Assembly: GCA_022842885.1 (NCBI GenBank)
Contig: JALHOR010000033.1
Span: forward strand, 1 to 51,174
Direction of reading: 5' to 3'
DNA: 51,174 nt
Source: Anaerolineae bacterium
GTDB lineage: Bacteria; Chloroflexota; Anaerolineae; Aggregatilineales; Phototrophicaceae
Shown here: positions 17,197 to 26,248 of the stretch, in pieces
Position numbering within the stretch: the first letter of the stretch is position 1
How the letters are laid out: every line of letters begins with the position of its first letter
Made by a program: the position numbers and the translations under genes
Notes under the pieces: generated by a model
Databases searched by the model: none
What the model saw: the letters and a program-made list of their open reading frames with translations, nothing else
Told to the model about the DNA's origin: nothing

Positions 17197-18765
17197 ATGA
17201 CGGACGCGCCTGATAATGCTGCTTCATTCGTGTTGGAAGCAGATAAACGGTTTTCGCAATCTATTTTGTGGCAAATCCAGCGCAATTTTTATGACCACCA
17301 AGGGGCGGATGCGTGGAGCCAATATTTGATTCCGTATAGCATTACCTCCAGCCCGCATATTGCCCATGCCTATGCTCAAGTGGTGTTCGGTTTCCTGCGC
17401 GATTTTGCTGCCCAGATAGATGCCACGCAGCCGGTATATTTGGTGGAAATTGGCGCGGGGCATGGGCGCTTCGGTTATCACTTTTTGGAACATTTTAAAT
17501 TATTAATGGAACACTCGGTGCTGCGGCACATCCGCTTTTGTTATGTGATGACTGACTTTGCCGAAAAAAATATTGCTTTTTGGCAAACTCGTGAGCAGTT
17601 CAAAGGCTATATCGAAAATGGAGAATTGGATTTTGCCCAGTACGATGTCACCCAAGATGTCCCGCTAAAATTAATCAAAGCGGGGTTCGCTTTAACGCCG
17701 GGCAGCATCAAAAATCCCATGATTGTGATGGTTAATTATGTGCTAGATAGCCTGCCGCAAGATTTATTTTCTTTTGAACAAGGCAATATTTACGAAGTGC
17801 AAGCCACCATCTCATCGTCACAGCCAGAAACTGATTTTTATGATATTGGGTTGATGGAACGCATTCGGGTAGATTATGACCGTACTGCTATCACCACGAA
17901 TTATTATGCTGATAGCGGGTTGGCAAAATTATTGGAGTATTATCGCCAGCAGATGACCGATACGGTGATGTTATTCCCGATTGGGGCGCTGCAATGTTTG
18001 CGCTATTTTGAAAAATTGTCGGGTGGGCGCTTGTTATTTTTGAGCGCCGATAAGGGCGAACACCGCGAAGAAGATTTGGATAATCAGGGTGTGCCGAACA
18101 TGACCATTCACAGCGGCGGTTTTTCGCTTCAGGTCAATTTTCATGCGCTCACACAATATATTAAGCAGCAAAATGGCGTCGTGTTTGTGCCGCCGTTTCG
18201 GTATAAAAGTCTGAATATTCTGGCATTGTTATTGGGGGTTCCTGTTGCCATCGAGACACGCCAAGCGTACCGGGCATTTATCGTCCAACACAACCCGGAT
18301 GATATGTATAATGCTTTTCTGGATTATGAACAGAATGACGCCACCACCTTGCACCAAACGCTGATGGTGATTCGCGTGATGGGCTATGATGTGCATACAT
18401 TTTTCCGGGTGTTTACGCGCTTGTATCGGCAGGTCAGTGGCATTACTGACCTGCAAGCCGATGAAGTGGAGTCCACCATGAAACATATTTGGGCAAATTA
18501 TTATCATATGGATGAAAAGCAAAGTTTGCCCTTTTTCATCGCTGTTCTGTTATGCGCTATTCAGCGATACAAAGAATCGCTGCCTTTTTTTGACCATTCC
18601 ATCCGCTTATATGGGCGGCAGCCGCAAACGTTGTATAACTTGGGCATGTGTTATTACCACATGCATGATTATCCGCAGGCGTTAGCATGTCTGGAAGAAA
18701 TCGCCCATGAAGTGGAAGCGGCACAAGATACGATTGATGAAATTCGGCGTATGCAAAAAGGGTGA
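17197..18765 (+). CDS. SAM-dependent methyltransferase-like protein with C-terminal TPR
   Basis: Residues 1-310 resemble class I methyltransferases of the MidA/NDUFAF7-like (DUF185-like) type: the SAM motif I reads YLVEIGAGHGRFGYHFLEHF near residue 80, and MIVMVNYVLDSLPQDLF near 176 resembles the NELLDALPV step. Residues about 440-520 carry TPR-like helices (QPQTLYNLGMCYYHMHDYPQ). MidA relatives methylate an arginine in respiratory complex I, but a TPR tail is atypical, so the target is unknown. It follows the PAS kinase gene on the same strand after 116 bases. The start at 17197 has only a weak ribosome site (GGACACCT). Confidence 0.75.
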   Translation: MTDAPDNAASFVLEADKRFSQSILWQIQRNFYDHQGADAWSQYLIPYSITSSPHIAHAYAQVVFGFLRDFAAQIDATQPVYLVEIGAGHGRFGYHFLEHFKLLMEHSVLRHIRFCYVMTDFAEKNIAFWQTREQFKGYIENGELDFAQYDVTQDVPLKLIKAGFALTPGSIKNPMIVMVNYVLDSLPQDLFSFEQGNIYEVQATISSSQPETDFYDIGLMERIRVDYDRTAITTNYYADSGLAKLLEYYRQQMTDTVMLFPIGALQCLRYFEKLSGGRLLFLSADKGEHREEDLDNQGVPNMTIHSGGFSLQVNFHALTQYIKQQNGVVFVPPFRYKSLNILALLLGVPVAIETRQAYRAFIVQHNPDDMYNAFLDYEQNDATTLHQTLMVIRVMGYDVHTFFRVFTRLYRQVSGITDLQADEVESTMKHIWANYYHMDEKQSLPFFIAVLLCAIQRYKESLPFFDHSIRLYGRQPQTLYNLGMCYYHMHDYPQALACLEEIAHEVEAAQDTIDEIRRMQKG

Positions 18766-18832
18766 ACGCCATGCAACATCGGGTTTCATGCTAAAATTGG
18801 TTTAATCGAATGGATGTTCAGGACGGGTGTTT

Positions 18833-19396
18833 ATGGTATTCCAAATCAAAGTGATGACCACCGAAGAATTTTGGGCGCTGCTGCCCACGCTTGACCCGGA
18901 TAAACAATACGAACTCATTGAAGGGGAGTTGACTGAGATGGCAGCATCGAAAAAAATCAATTCGTTTCTGGCGGCTTCGTTAGTGCGTTTTGTGGGTAAT
19001 CATGTGACGACACATGACTTAGGCTATGTTTTTGGTGCGGATGGGGGTTACAACATCTCATCGCTGAATGCCTATATCCCGGATGTGTCGTTCATCTCCA
19101 AAAAACGCTCGCCACAATTCCCCACTGGTAATGACCTGATGCCAGATTTGGCGATTGAGGTCATTTCAGATTCAGAAACTTCTCGTTCCATCAATCGCAA
19201 AACCGAGAATTATTTGCGTGCCGGCACACTGCAAGTCTGGAATGTGTACCCAGAAGATAAACTCATTGAAATTTGGCGATTACAAGACGCAGATAAAATG
19301 AGCATTCAAGTATTTACAGTGGATATGACCCTCACCGCCGAAGACATTTTGCCCGGCTTTACGCTGGTGCTGGCAGAGTTGTTCCCAAAGGAATAG
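18833..19396 (+). CDS. Uma2-family (DUF820) PD-(D/E)XK nuclease-like protein
   Basis: The 187-residue protein has the Uma2 layout: an N-terminal MTTEEFWALLPTLDPDKQYELIEGEL, a central YIPDVSFIS and the late PDLAIEVISDSETSRSINRKTENYLRAGTLQVWNVYP. The E-x-I plus K pattern is the nuclease core of DUF820. Such genes are often present in many copies in Chloroflexota and cyanobacteria; their role is uncertain. I start at the ATG at 18833 with AGGA nine bases upstream; an in-frame GTG at 18827 is an alternative. It follows the methyltransferase gene by 67 bases but is probably independent. Confidence 0.88.
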   Translation: MVFQIKVMTTEEFWALLPTLDPDKQYELIEGELTEMAASKKINSFLAASLVRFVGNHVTTHDLGYVFGADGGYNISSLNAYIPDVSFISKKRSPQFPTGNDLMPDLAIEVISDSETSRSINRKTENYLRAGTLQVWNVYPEDKLIEIWRLQDADKMSIQVFTVDMTLTAEDILPGFTLVLAELFPKE

Positions 19397-19402
19397 ATTT
19401 TC

Positions 19403-19465
19403 CAAAAAGATAGTGAGTGTCCATTGGTCAACCATAGACAATCATTTTTGCCCTCTATCTTTTTG
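19403..19465 (+). repeat. Long-loop inverted repeat after the Uma2 gene
   Basis: CAAAAAGATAG at 19403-19413 pairs perfectly with CTATCTTTTTG at 19455-19465. The 41-base loop contains a nested ATTG/CAAT and TGGT/ACCA stem. The distal arm supplies a run of five T, so it may act as a terminator. The rest of the gap, to 19603, shows words such as CTCAGTG and CTCTGTGGTGA but no gene. Confidence 0.45.
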
Positions 19466-19603
19466 AAATCTTGGCGAGTTTGCAGTTCACTGATATTTCT
19501 TCGTGTTTTTCGTACCATTTTAGCTCAAATCTTCTCAGTGAAAGCTCAGTGTTCTCCGTGTCTCTGTGGTGATATTGTTTTTTAGTGATGAAAATAGGGC
19601 AAA

Positions 19604-22183
19604 TCACTCACTTCGCAACGCCCGCGCCATGTTCATTTTGCCCAGTTTATACGCCGGATATAAGCCTGCCAACAATGCCGCCACTACCGCGACGGCAAAT
19701 GCCGTTAAAAATTCCGTTGGTTGCAAAGAAAATTGCATCGTCCAACCAAACGAGCGCACATTGATGACGTAAATCAGCACCAGCGCCAGCAGCAAGCCAA
19801 TCGGCAGCGCCAGAATGCCCGCCACAATGCCCATTAATCCCGTTTGCACCAGCGTATATTGCCACAATTGGCGCGGCGTCATGCCCGTTGCCCGCATCAC
19901 GCCATATTCGCGGGTGTGTTCGAGTTGCAATGCCAGCAATGCCGATAAAATGCCAATGAATGCCACCAATGTCGCCAACAAACGCAGCGCAATCGTAATC
20001 GTAAAAGTACGTTCAAAGATGGCAAACACACCTTCGCGCAAAGACCGATTGCTCTGGATTTGCAAATCATAGCCTGCCAGTGCCTCGCGTTGCAGCGCGT
20101 CTATCACGGTGGAAATATCGGTGCCGGGCGTGACGAATGCCGCCAACGTCGAAATATAGGGGTCATTCCAGTATTGGTCATAAATAGCGCGGCTGATATG
20201 CACTGTGCCTTGGTCAGTGCTGTAATCATAATACACGGCGATAACTTCAAAATTTTGGATGCCGTTATCCGTCGTTAAGCGCAGTTGCTTGTTCTCTTGG
20301 GTGATGCCACGCCGGAACGCAAATGGTTCGCTGACCATCACAAAATTGCCAGAACGCAGTTGTGTTTCCGTATCGCCATTGGGGGCAGTGTTCCACACAA
20401 AATTGCGCCCTTGGCTGATGTCAAAATCTACCGCCAGCAATGTCACGGGCAGCAAATCAGGATAATCGGGCGCTTCGACTTGTACGCGGCGCGATGCTGA
20501 TACGCGGTCTACGCCATCAACGGCAAGCACCAAATCGCGTATGTCAGGATTAACATCGGTCTGTGCCTGCACAATGCCTGTCAGCGGCGGCGAGATAAAA
20601 ATATCCGCGCCTAACGTTGTGCCAAGCCAATCAGCAACAGTGCTGCGAAAACTGCCAATCATCACGCTCACGCCCACGATTACACTGACCGCAATCGTCA
20701 GCGCCGCCACCGCAACGGCGGTTCGGCTAAGCGAGCGCGTGACGGCGCGGGGTGCCATGCGTCCGGTCACGCCAAAAATCGCCGCAGTAATCGGCAGTGC
20801 GATTTGCATCCCAATTTTGAGCAGCAGCGGCGTAAACAATGCCCCGCCAAAAATCACACAGAATAACGCGCCAAAACTGATGTACAGATTATCGGTTGGC
20901 ACTTGCAGCAGCCCATAACCGGCGATTAAAAATAGCACAGCGGCAAGTGTGAGATAGGGTAGTAGCCGCGTGATACGTTCTTCATAAACGGAGCGTTTGA
21001 GCGTCCCCGCCGGAGAAGTGCGCGTTGCATCCAACGATGGCACAATCGCTGCGCCCACGCTGGCGAAAATGCCTAGTGCCGCGCCTTTTAGCAATGTGAT
21101 AGGGTCAACTGTGATGGTGGTAACATTGATAGCAAAATACAAATCGCTGATGGTTTGCGCGACCAATCCAACCGTGAGCCGCCCGAAAATAATGCCCAAG
21201 CCCATGCCCAATACCGTGCCAATCAAACCAAGCATGAACGCTTCGCCGATGACAAATGCGAAAATTTGCCCTTTGGTCGCGCCGAGTGAGCGCAAAATGC
21301 CAATTGCCGGGCGGCGCTGTACCACGCTAAACGTGACAGTGTTGTAAATCAAGAAGACGCCGACAACGACCGCTAACAACGATAACGCCTGAAGATTAAT
21401 TTCAAATGCGGCGGTAAGTTGTTTTAGCGTGCTGTTTTCTGCCACAACACTCACAAGAGTGGCAGTTTCCGGCAGCAGTGCCGTGATTTGTGTTGTATCA
21501 AAATCATCTGGCAAAATTAAATCAATGCGGCTGATGCGCCCCGGTTGATTGAGGATGTCTTGGGCGGTGGCGATGTCGGTCAATAACAAATCATCCAGTG
21601 CTTGTTGGCTGGCGCTATCGCCCGGTTGCAAAATGCCAATGATGCGAACTTGTGCCTGTTCGCCTGTGCCAACGCGCAGCGTGAGCATATCACTTGGTTG
21701 CAACTCAAAACGGTCTGCCAACGTTTGGCTGATGAGCGCCGTGCCGGGTTCAGCGATGAAGCGCGTGATAGCTTCAAACGCGCTACCCGTTTCGCCAATA
21801 ACTTCGACTTCGGATAAATAGGTGCGGAAGGGTGGTTCAGCGAAGGGGTCTACGCCTAACAACCGCAGCGGACGATTAGCCGTTTCTACACCGCGCACAT
21901 AAGCTGTGACGACCGGGGCGCTATCCCGAATGCCCACATCGCGCCGAATTTGGTTGTATAGCTCGGTGGGTAAAGCCTGTACGCCGCCGATAATTTGGTG
22001 CGTGGCTTTACCTGTGATGCTTTCGCCGGAGAGGGCAAACGCACGGCTGGCGCTGCTGTTCGCCAAATCGACAGCAATCACCACCGCTACGCCCAACGCC
22101 ACGCCAATGATAAACAACACACTTTGCAGCAAACGGCGGCTGCTATAGCGCAAACCCAATCGCAAAATAATCGTCCGAAACAT
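19604..22183 (-). CDS. FtsX-like ABC transporter permease, double-unit
   Basis: The 859-residue membrane protein has two MacB-periplasmic/FtsX units. The first membrane helix is at about residues 20-45 (LFIIGVALGVAVVIAVDLAN), followed by an extracytoplasmic MacB-type domain to about 250. Three FtsX helices cover about 270-385, two central helices 405-455, a second extracytoplasmic domain follows, and three FtsX helices close the protein (about 730-850). This layout belongs to LolC/E- or MacB-like permeases that move lipids, peptides or drive envelope mechanics. No ATPase gene is adjacent. I choose the ATG at 22183 over the GTG nine bases earlier. Confidence 0.88.
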   Translation of the reverse strand: MFRTIILRLGLRYSSRRLLQSVLFIIGVALGVAVVIAVDLANSSASRAFALSGESITGKATHQIIGGVQALPTELYNQIRRDVGIRDSAPVVTAYVRGVETANRPLRLLGVDPFAEPPFRTYLSEVEVIGETGSAFEAITRFIAEPGTALISQTLADRFELQPSDMLTLRVGTGEQAQVRIIGILQPGDSASQQALDDLLLTDIATAQDILNQPGRISRIDLILPDDFDTTQITALLPETATLVSVVAENSTLKQLTAAFEINLQALSLLAVVVGVFLIYNTVTFSVVQRRPAIGILRSLGATKGQIFAFVIGEAFMLGLIGTVLGMGLGIIFGRLTVGLVAQTISDLYFAINVTTITVDPITLLKGAALGIFASVGAAIVPSLDATRTSPAGTLKRSVYEERITRLLPYLTLAAVLFLIAGYGLLQVPTDNLYISFGALFCVIFGGALFTPLLLKIGMQIALPITAAIFGVTGRMAPRAVTRSLSRTAVAVAALTIAVSVIVGVSVMIGSFRSTVADWLGTTLGADIFISPPLTGIVQAQTDVNPDIRDLVLAVDGVDRVSASRRVQVEAPDYPDLLPVTLLAVDFDISQGRNFVWNTAPNGDTETQLRSGNFVMVSEPFAFRRGITQENKQLRLTTDNGIQNFEVIAVYYDYSTDQGTVHISRAIYDQYWNDPYISTLAAFVTPGTDISTVIDALQREALAGYDLQIQSNRSLREGVFAIFERTFTITIALRLLATLVAFIGILSALLALQLEHTREYGVMRATGMTPRQLWQYTLVQTGLMGIVAGILALPIGLLLALVLIYVINVRSFGWTMQFSLQPTEFLTAFAVAVVAALLAGLYPAYKLGKMNMARALRSE

Positions 22184-22270
22184 CCCACTCACCCATCATC
22201 AACATGACAACCCATCTTGTGAATACTATCACAGATGAGCCGATAAAATGATGAATGCTGGCTGAGATGG

Positions 22271-23095
22271 TTATAATGGTAGAAAATGTGCGCCAGAGGG
22301 CAGCGATTGTGTCGTTGCCCATGCGTGTACCATGTGCGTGAATAAATCCGGGTTATTCAAATTCCAATTGTGATTTTCGGCAGTAGTGCGACCCACTTCA
22401 ACCATGATGCTGCGGGCGTTGGGCAGTGCCGCCGCCAATTCGCGGGCGGATTGCTGCATGATCCCATATTCGCGCTTGCCCACGACGACCAAAACGGGCA
22501 TGGTGGCGTTGTCTAAGCCTGTGGGTAAGCGAAAATGCATATTTTCATGGGTGATGTGTGCGAAAATATCTGCTGTCATGTTTTGATAATCGGCGTTAAA
22601 TTGGGCGAAATAAGCATCGGGAATGCCAGCAGCCGAGCGCATATTCAAGCGGGTATACCATGCCATGTTTTTAAATGGCGTGACACCAAGCCAATATGTC
22701 CAGCGCAGCATAGACAGGCTATACAGCCATTTGGGACCGACAGAATGCAATAAGGCGCTGCTGATAATGGCACTTTCAACACAAGTGGGGGCGGTTGCCA
22801 GCAATTGCACGACCACTTGTGCGCCCAAGGATAACCCAACGACCACCGCTTTGCCGCCATGCGCCTGTTGCTGAATCAACGCGGCAACCTGAACTGCCGC
22901 CTCTTGGATAGTGAAAGCTGATTTTGTTGTGCTGCGTCCATGTCCCGGCAAATCGGGTACAAGGCAGTGAAATTCATTGGAGAGCGCATCAAGTTGTGGT
23001 TGCCACATCCAACCCGCACCGCCACCGCCATGCAGAAAAACCACTGTAGGCATATTGGCAGTGCCAGTTTCTTGGAAGAATAATGAGGTAGTCAT
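22271..23095 (-). CDS. Alpha/beta hydrolase
   Basis: The 274-residue protein has the alpha/beta hydrolase fold with the oxyanion motif HGGGGAGWMW (about residues 22-31), the PDLPGHGRS strand (about 48-56) and the nucleophile serine in GLSLG. The late histidine is likely in ENHNWNLNNPDLF. A short cap lies between (about residues 125-200). Substrate cannot be predicted; MhpC/BioH-like esterase groups are possible. The start at ATG 23095 removes six doubtful residues encoded from a TTG. It is upstream of and co-directional with the FtsX-like gene (87-base gap), so the two may be transcribed together. Confidence 0.88.
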   Translation of the reverse strand: MTTSLFFQETGTANMPTVVFLHGGGGAGWMWQPQLDALSNEFHCLVPDLPGHGRSTTKSAFTIQEAAVQVAALIQQQAHGGKAVVVGLSLGAQVVVQLLATAPTCVESAIISSALLHSVGPKWLYSLSMLRWTYWLGVTPFKNMAWYTRLNMRSAAGIPDAYFAQFNADYQNMTADIFAHITHENMHFRLPTGLDNATMPVLVVVGKREYGIMQQSARELAAALPNARSIMVEVGRTTAENHNWNLNNPDLFTHMVHAWATTQSLPSGAHFLPL

Positions 23096-23314
23096 GAAGC
23101 GACACTTTCTCAAGGCAACATTTTCATTAAAAAATCATATTCTTGGTGAATTTTATAACAGATAAAACGCAAAAGATGAAGGCTGGCTGAAATGTTTGGC
23201 TGCGCTAAGGCATCGCCAAAACAAATCCAACGGATTGCCAAAAGCTAACTGGCTGAATTGCTTGCTCTGGCTTACAATAGCCCCTAGCGAACCAGCCGAA
23301 ACGCCGGGATTTTT

Positions 23315-24658
23315 ATGCCTGACGATAACAATCAACTACCACCTGATAATCCCATTTCTGCGACACCGACTTCCAGTGATGACGAGTTGCCATCATCGGA
23401 TTTAGCGCCGTCTACGATTTTTGTGGAAATGATGCGCCAAGCCGCTGCCCGCCGCGCGGCTGCCCCGCCCCCGCGCGAAGAAGCGCCCATTGCGCCACTG
23501 CTGCCAGAAATAGACCAACAACCCCCAGAAAATGCGGCATCGTTGTTTGGCGATAATGTAATTATCGCTGACCCAGATATGCCGCGCCGCCGCCGTCCCC
23601 GCCGCAGCGGTATAGATACGCATGAATTCGCTCAGGAGACAGTATCTCCGCCCGCGCCGCCACCCACTGCACCGCCGCCCGTGATACCGGAATTTGCTGA
23701 TTTACATGCCGCGCCGGTCACGCTGCCGCCTGTCAATCCGCCGCCCGTCATAGACCCCCCGGCGACGCCAGAGATGGTTAATAACCAAGAGCAGCAAGCA
23801 GCGATGGAGGAACAACGCATCCAGCGCGTGAAGCGCCGCCAAGAACGCCGCCGTCGCCGCCGCGTGGGGATGATGGGTGGGTTTATTCGGACAGCATTAA
23901 TTGTCATTTTGTCGGCGGGTTTAGCCTCGACGATTTTTACGTGGTTCACGCAGCCTGATTTTATTAATCCGAGTGTGGCATCGGGCTTGCAAGTGGCAGT
24001 AGCGACAGGTATCACCACCCAACAACCGACCCTGCTGCCCACCCCCAATTGGTTACGCAAAGTCGGCATTGTTTCTGGGCATCGGGGACCCCAAAACGAC
24101 CCCGGCGCAGTTTGCCCGGATGGCTTGACCGAAGCGGAAATTAATTTTGCTGTCGCCACATTGGTGGTACGCAACTTGCGTGGTTTGGGGTATTCGGTAG
24201 ATTTACTGGATGAATTTGACCCGCGTTTGGATAATTATCAGGCAGCGGCATTAATCTCTATTCATGCCAACACTTGCCAAGATTTTGGACAATTGACCAG
24301 CGGTTATTTGGTGGCAAAAGCTGCCGCCCGCCCGGAAGGTGGCTTAGATTCGATTTTGGCAGAATGTGTGGCAGATAATTATGGTCGCATTATCCCAATG
24401 GAACGGCGCTTTACGCTGACGATTGATATGACCGATTATCACACATTTCGGGAGATTCACCCCCTCACACCCGCTGCCATCATCGAACTAGGCTTCATGA
24501 AAGATGACCGCGAAATCCTGACGACGCGCCAAGATGGGATGGCGCAGGGCATCACTGAAGGCATCTTATGTTTCCTTGAACCGTCGGTGCGCCCCGCCAG
24601 TGCCGCCATCACCGTGACTCCCGGTGCTGCGCCCGTGATTATGACTGCTACCCCCTAG
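23315..24658 (+). CDS. N-acetylmuramoyl-L-alanine amidase (Amidase_3) with cytoplasmic proline-rich arm
   Basis: The enzyme cleaves the amide between muramic acid and the stem peptide of peptidoglycan. Residues 1-180 are Pro/Ala/Arg-rich and cytoplasmic. An Arg cluster (RRQERRRRRR) precedes a single membrane helix (about 188-211), after which the catalytic domain lies outside. The Zn ligands are visible: His256 in VSGHRG, a Glu in LTEAEINFAV (273-275) and His317 in SIHANT; the catalytic Glu is in IIELGFM near 394. The long cytoplasmic arm is unusual for a secreted hydrolase and may link it to an internal partner. The start ATG at 23315 has no strong ribosome site. It starts a plus-strand cluster of three genes. 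Confidence 0.9.
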   Translation: MPDDNNQLPPDNPISATPTSSDDELPSSDLAPSTIFVEMMRQAAARRAAAPPPREEAPIAPLLPEIDQQPPENAASLFGDNVIIADPDMPRRRRPRRSGIDTHEFAQETVSPPAPPPTAPPPVIPEFADLHAAPVTLPPVNPPPVIDPPATPEMVNNQEQQAAMEEQRIQRVKRRQERRRRRRVGMMGGFIRTALIVILSAGLASTIFTWFTQPDFINPSVASGLQVAVATGITTQQPTLLPTPNWLRKVGIVSGHRGPQNDPGAVCPDGLTEAEINFAVATLVVRNLRGLGYSVDLLDEFDPRLDNYQAAALISIHANTCQDFGQLTSGYLVAKAAARPEGGLDSILAECVADNYGRIIPMERRFTLTIDMTDYHTFREIHPLTPAAIIELGFMKDDREILTTRQDGMAQGITEGILCFLEPSVRPASAAITVTPGAAPVIMTATP

Positions 24659-24743
24659 GGGCTTCGCTATGCTGTTGCGAAATATCACCCGTTTTGTCTC
24701 TTGGTTTCAGCGCCCATCACTGCCACTTCATGGAGAATCGTCT

Positions 24744-25097
24744 ATGGTGTCCAAAGAACTGGTCATGTATACCCGCACTACGGGTTGCCCATTCGTGAGT
24801 GTTGCCAAGCGCGTTTTAAAAGAACAGCGTGTGCCGTACCGAGAAATTTTTATTGACCTTGACCCCACTGCCAAAGAGCGCGTCTTGGAGTGGACAGGCT
24901 TTTTATCTGTCCCGACCTTAGTAGTGGCAGAACGCGGCAGTGATGTTCCTTATATGGAGTTTGCGCTGCTGCCGCCCGGCACTAGCCCGCGCGGTATTGA
25001 CCGTGGACCCATGCTAACAGAAGCCAATGCCCGCGAACTGGAAGACTGGCTTGGCAAACATGGCTTTATTCCTCATGAAAATCGTTCAGCCAGCTAA
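24744..25097 (+). CDS. Glutaredoxin-like thioredoxin-fold protein
   Basis: The 117-residue protein has the thioredoxin fold with the single-cysteine motif TTGCPFVSV (Cys near residue 15) and a cis-proline step LSVPTLVV. It resembles NrdH/monothiol glutaredoxins, cytoplasmic proteins that exchange thiols using glutathione or related compounds. Compared with the classic CPYC/CGFS boxes the second position is not Cys, so dithiol chemistry is unlikely. I choose the ATG at 24744, since GGAGA lies eight bases before it; an upstream ATG at 24669 would give an extra 25 residues. It may be co-transcribed with the amidase (85-base gap) and with the next gene (nine-base gap). Confidence 0.82.
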   Translation: MVSKELVMYTRTTGCPFVSVAKRVLKEQRVPYREIFIDLDPTAKERVLEWTGFLSVPTLVVAERGSDVPYMEFALLPPGTSPRGIDRGPMLTEANARELEDWLGKHGFIPHENRSAS

Positions 25098-25106
25098 GGA
25101 TAATCA

Positions 25107-25730
25107 ATGCGAAAAGGCTGTGGTGTTCTCATTGCGATTGCCAGTATCGTGCTGCTGATGTTTTTTTGTTCGTTTGGCTCGGCGCTGTTTGGCGGGGTGT
25201 TTTTTGAATTTATGTGGTTCGCGCCCGGTGATAATCGCAATTTTGACCCCATTGCCAATTTTGATGCAGTCTATGACCGCGTAGGGCGTCATAATCAATT
25301 CGTCAGCATGGAAGCCCGCTTTGTGCGGATGGACGGCACATTGGATTTATGGGCGACCTACGACCCCAAGGTGTATTATCAATTCACGCGGACGACCCTT
25401 CCAGTTAATGCCAAGCCCATTGGCGCCGGTGGCAATGCCGAAGGGGTGCAATATAACACGACGCGCATCATTCTTGATTCTAAAAATGATGGTTTTCACC
25501 TCATTAATTTCATCATGGATGCCGATTATTGGGTGATGACGCAGCCTGTAGATACGCCTGTATCGCCGCCCACCTGCCCGCTGCGTGATTTATGGGCAGT
25601 GGCATTAGCAGCGGGTGCGCCCGAATTAGCTGTTGCTACCATTGACTATGATGCTGATGGCTACGATTTTGAAATTCGGGATACCGATTTTCGCTTTCGG
25701 TTTGGCATGGATTGTGGGTTAATCGAGTAA
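25107..25730 (+). CDS. Single-pass membrane protein of unknown function
   Basis: I do not recognise this 207-residue protein. It has one N-terminal membrane helix (about residues 7-35, with two cysteines) and a beta-rich domain outside, with DLWATYDPKVYYQF and IDYDADGYDFEIRDTDFRFRFG segments. No catalytic or metal motif is evident. The ATG has an AAGGATAATC ribosome site and follows the glutaredoxin-like stop by nine bases, so translation may be coupled. An unexplained secreted partner for the amidase is possible, but nothing proves it. Confidence 0.7.
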   Translation: MRKGCGVLIAIASIVLLMFFCSFGSALFGGVFFEFMWFAPGDNRNFDPIANFDAVYDRVGRHNQFVSMEARFVRMDGTLDLWATYDPKVYYQFTRTTLPVNAKPIGAGGNAEGVQYNTTRIILDSKNDGFHLINFIMDADYWVMTQPVDTPVSPPTCPLRDLWAVALAAGAPELAVATIDYDADGYDFEIRDTDFRFRFGMDCGLIE

Positions 25731-25826
25731 AGAGAATGACGTTTCTTTGCGTCACTACGTAAAAATATGTGACATTGGCGAAATAGACAGCGGCGTTTTT
25801 CGGCATTAGGTTCATGAATATGTTGC

Positions 25827-26210
25827 CTACATTGTCTCCCACACCGGTTCGCCACGCAGGATACGGGCAATTTGTTGGGGGAATTTATCGGCATTTAAAG
25901 GTTTACCCAAAAAGCCATTAAACCCAGATTGCAGCGCGGCATGAATCTCGCTGATATGCACAGTATAGGCGACAATGGGAATGGACTTGAAACGCTCATT
26001 TGCCTTCAGTTTTTTCAGCACATCGTACCCATCCAACCCCGGCATTTCCAAATCCAAAAAGACGACGGCGACATCGTGCAGCGTGTCTAACAATGATTCC
26101 AAATCGTAGGGATTCAGGAGTTGGGTACTGGTGATATTTTCATCAGTGAGCATCGTAGCCAGCACAACGGCATTTTTCTGGTTATCGTCAATAATCAGCG
26201 CGTGGTTCAT
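25827..26210 (-). CDS. Single-domain response regulator (receiver only)
   Basis: The 127-residue protein is a receiver domain only. The phospho-acceptor is Asp53 in VVFLDLEMPGLDGYDVL; the acidic pocket is IDDN near residue 8; conserved Thr in AYTVH and Lys in GKPL complete the set. No output domain follows, so it must act by protein contact or as a phosphorelay intermediate. It is the last gene of a minus-strand cluster with the hybrid-free kinase and a second receiver, 38 bases downstream of that receiver. Confidence 0.9.
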   Translation of the reverse strand: MNHALIIDDNQKNAVVLATMLTDENITSTQLLNPYDLESLLDTLHDVAVVFLDLEMPGLDGYDVLKKLKANERFKSIPIVAYTVHISEIHAALQSGFNGFLGKPLNADKFPQQIARILRGEPVWETM

Positions 26211-26248
26211 GACAAGACCCTAAGAGAATGAATGCAACGTAATGGGCA

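Noticed and set aside
23632..24174. 180-codon open frame on the minus strand
   Set aside because: It mirrors the Pro-rich arm and start of the amidase domain. The Gly/Thr-rich translation is an artefact of codon use.
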